Source of the DNA: Rhodanobacter_A agri
GTDB lineage: Bacteria; Pseudomonadota; Gammaproteobacteria; Xanthomonadales; Rhodanobacteraceae
Length of the DNA: 64,000 nucleotides
Reading direction: 5' to 3'
Assembly: GCF_044904705.1 (NCBI RefSeq)
Contig: NZ_JADIKL010000001.1
Span: forward strand, 496,001 to 560,000
Shown here piece after piece: positions 63,162-64,000 of the stretch. The position numbers and the translations under genes were made by a program. Each line of letters opens with the position of its first letter. Within the stretch, counting starts at the first letter, position 1. A model generated the notes under the pieces. The model did not search any database. It was not told the DNA's origin and saw only the letters and a list, made by a program, of their open reading frames with translations.

Positions 63162-64000
63162 ATGGATCGTCGCCGTTTCCTGCTCGCCGGCTCGGCCGCC
63201 GCCTCGCTGGGCGCGCTCGGCCTCAGCCGCCTCGGCCATGCCGATGCCGCCCCCTCGCCCGCCGCCGATACGCTCAGGCCACGGCCCACGCCGCAGCAGC
63301 TGCACTGGCAGCGCGACGAGCTGGCGATGTTCGTGCACCTCACGGTGAACACCTTCACCGGCAAGGAATGGGGCGAAGGCACCGAGTCGCCGGCGATCTT
63401 CAACCCGCGCAAGCTGGACGCGCGGCAATGGGCGCGCACGGCCAGGCAAGCCGGCTTCCGCAGCATGATCCTCACCACCAAGCACCACGACGGCTTCTGC
63501 CTGTGGCCCTCCGCGGTCACCGAGCATTCGGTGAAAAACAGTCCATGGAAAAACGGCCATGGCGACGTGGTGCGCGAATTCACCGACGCCTGCCGCGCCG
63601 AAGGCCTTGGCGCCGGCTTGTACCTGTCGCCGTGGGATCGCAACGCCAAAAGCTACGGCAGCGGCGAGGCCTACAACGACTACTACATCACCCAGCTCAC
63701 CGAGCTGCTCACGCACTACGGCAAGATCGTGGAAGTGTGGTTCGACGGCGCCAACGGCGAAGGCCCGAACGGCCGCAGGCAGGCCTATGACTGGCCGCGC
63801 ATCCACGCCACCGTGCGCAAGCTGCAACCCGACGCAGTCATGTTCTCCGACGCCGGCCCCGACGTGCGCTGGATCGGCGACGAGAAAGGCGTGGCCGGCG
63901 AAACCTGCTGGTCCAGCATCGACCCGGCCAGCGTGCCCTACCCCGGCTACGACCGCCCGTGGATAGGCGACCTGCTGGGTCACGGCGATCCGCACGGCAG
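63162..64000 (+). CDS. alpha-L-fucosidase, GH29, Tat-exported; 3' part outside window
   Basis: The first 279 codons are present. The N-terminus MDRRRFLLAGSAAASLGALG has the twin-arginine motif (RRRFLLAG), so export is probably in folded form. The GH29 features are HWQRDELAMFVHLTVNTF, TTKHHDGFCLWPS and the catalytic nucleophile Asp195 in VEVWFDGANGEGPNG. The enzyme removes alpha-linked L-fucose from glycans. GGAGG lies 7 nt before the ATG. The gene runs off the end of the window with no stop. Confidence 0.92.
   Translation, partial: MDRRRFLLAGSAAASLGALGLSRLGHADAAPSPAADTLRPRPTPQQLHWQRDELAMFVHLTVNTFTGKEWGEGTESPAIFNPRKLDARQWARTARQAGFRSMILTTKHHDGFCLWPSAVTEHSVKNSPWKNGHGDVVREFTDACRAEGLGAGLYLSPWDRNAKSYGSGEAYNDYYITQLTELLTHYGKIVEVWFDGANGEGPNGRRQAYDWPRIHATVRKLQPDAVMFSDAGPDVRWIGDEKGVAGETCWSSIDPASVPYPGYDRPWIGDLLGHGDPHG

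Overview
The window is high-GC DNA with dense, tightly packed genes. The gene content points to a gammaproteobacterium of the Lysobacterales (Xanthomonadales), most likely Rhodanobacteraceae (Dyella/Rhodanobacter type). Supporting signs are the pssA-holD-rimI cluster, a short H-NS with a TWSGRGKRPRW DNA-binding tail, proteobacterial EttA, ProS and ValS, and several copies of two dispersed intergenic repeat families. This placement is inference from gene content; no rRNA or tRNA gene is visible.

Layout. 1-14.3 kb is mostly housekeeping: a cut-off DUF817 membrane protein, ettA, pyrF, a TrmH-type RNA methylase, a VOC protein, valS, rimI-holD-pssA, a DUF4124 protein, proS, an H-NS protein, a ThrE-type exporter and nfeD. 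14.3-15.7 kb holds a DUF559 endonuclease-like gene between inverted repeats, sitting between nfeD and a stomatin/SPFH gene. 15.8-21.8 kb is a CzcCBA-type metal efflux operon with a small Cys/His-rich leading gene. 21.9-25.2 kb holds a two-component pair (NtrY-like kinase and sigma-54 activator) with a small secreted protein between them.

25.3-51.2 kb is the striking part: one long minus-strand operon. It starts with a single MacA-like adaptor, a single MacB/LolD-type ATPase and a single TolC-like channel. These are followed by sixteen FtsX/MacB-type permeases arranged as eight A-B pairs, with one secreted alpha/beta-hydrolase inserted between pairs six and seven. In seven of eight pairs the A stop and the B start are exactly 10 nt apart, and the ribosome-binding purines directly follow the A stop codon. 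Upstream of the adaptor gene lies a textbook sigma-54 promoter (51209-51225) with a 12-bp inverted repeat about 100 bp further upstream. The sigma-54 activator and kinase lie 88 bp beyond the last permease on the same strand. I infer an enhancer-driven, self-regulated efflux system that can assemble with many alternative permease heterodimers.

51.5-56.2 kb carries a TonB-dependent receptor and a TPR-sulfotransferase. 56.4-60.9 kb is a translationally coupled three-gene operon (Rieske oxygenase, APC permease, DgcA/StcD-like flavoprotein) that looks like catabolism of an N-methylated amine. 60.9-61.9 kb has hemP with a linked unknown gene under a clear Fur-type promoter. The window ends with an aldo/keto reductase and the start of a Tat-exported GH29 alpha-L-fucosidase.
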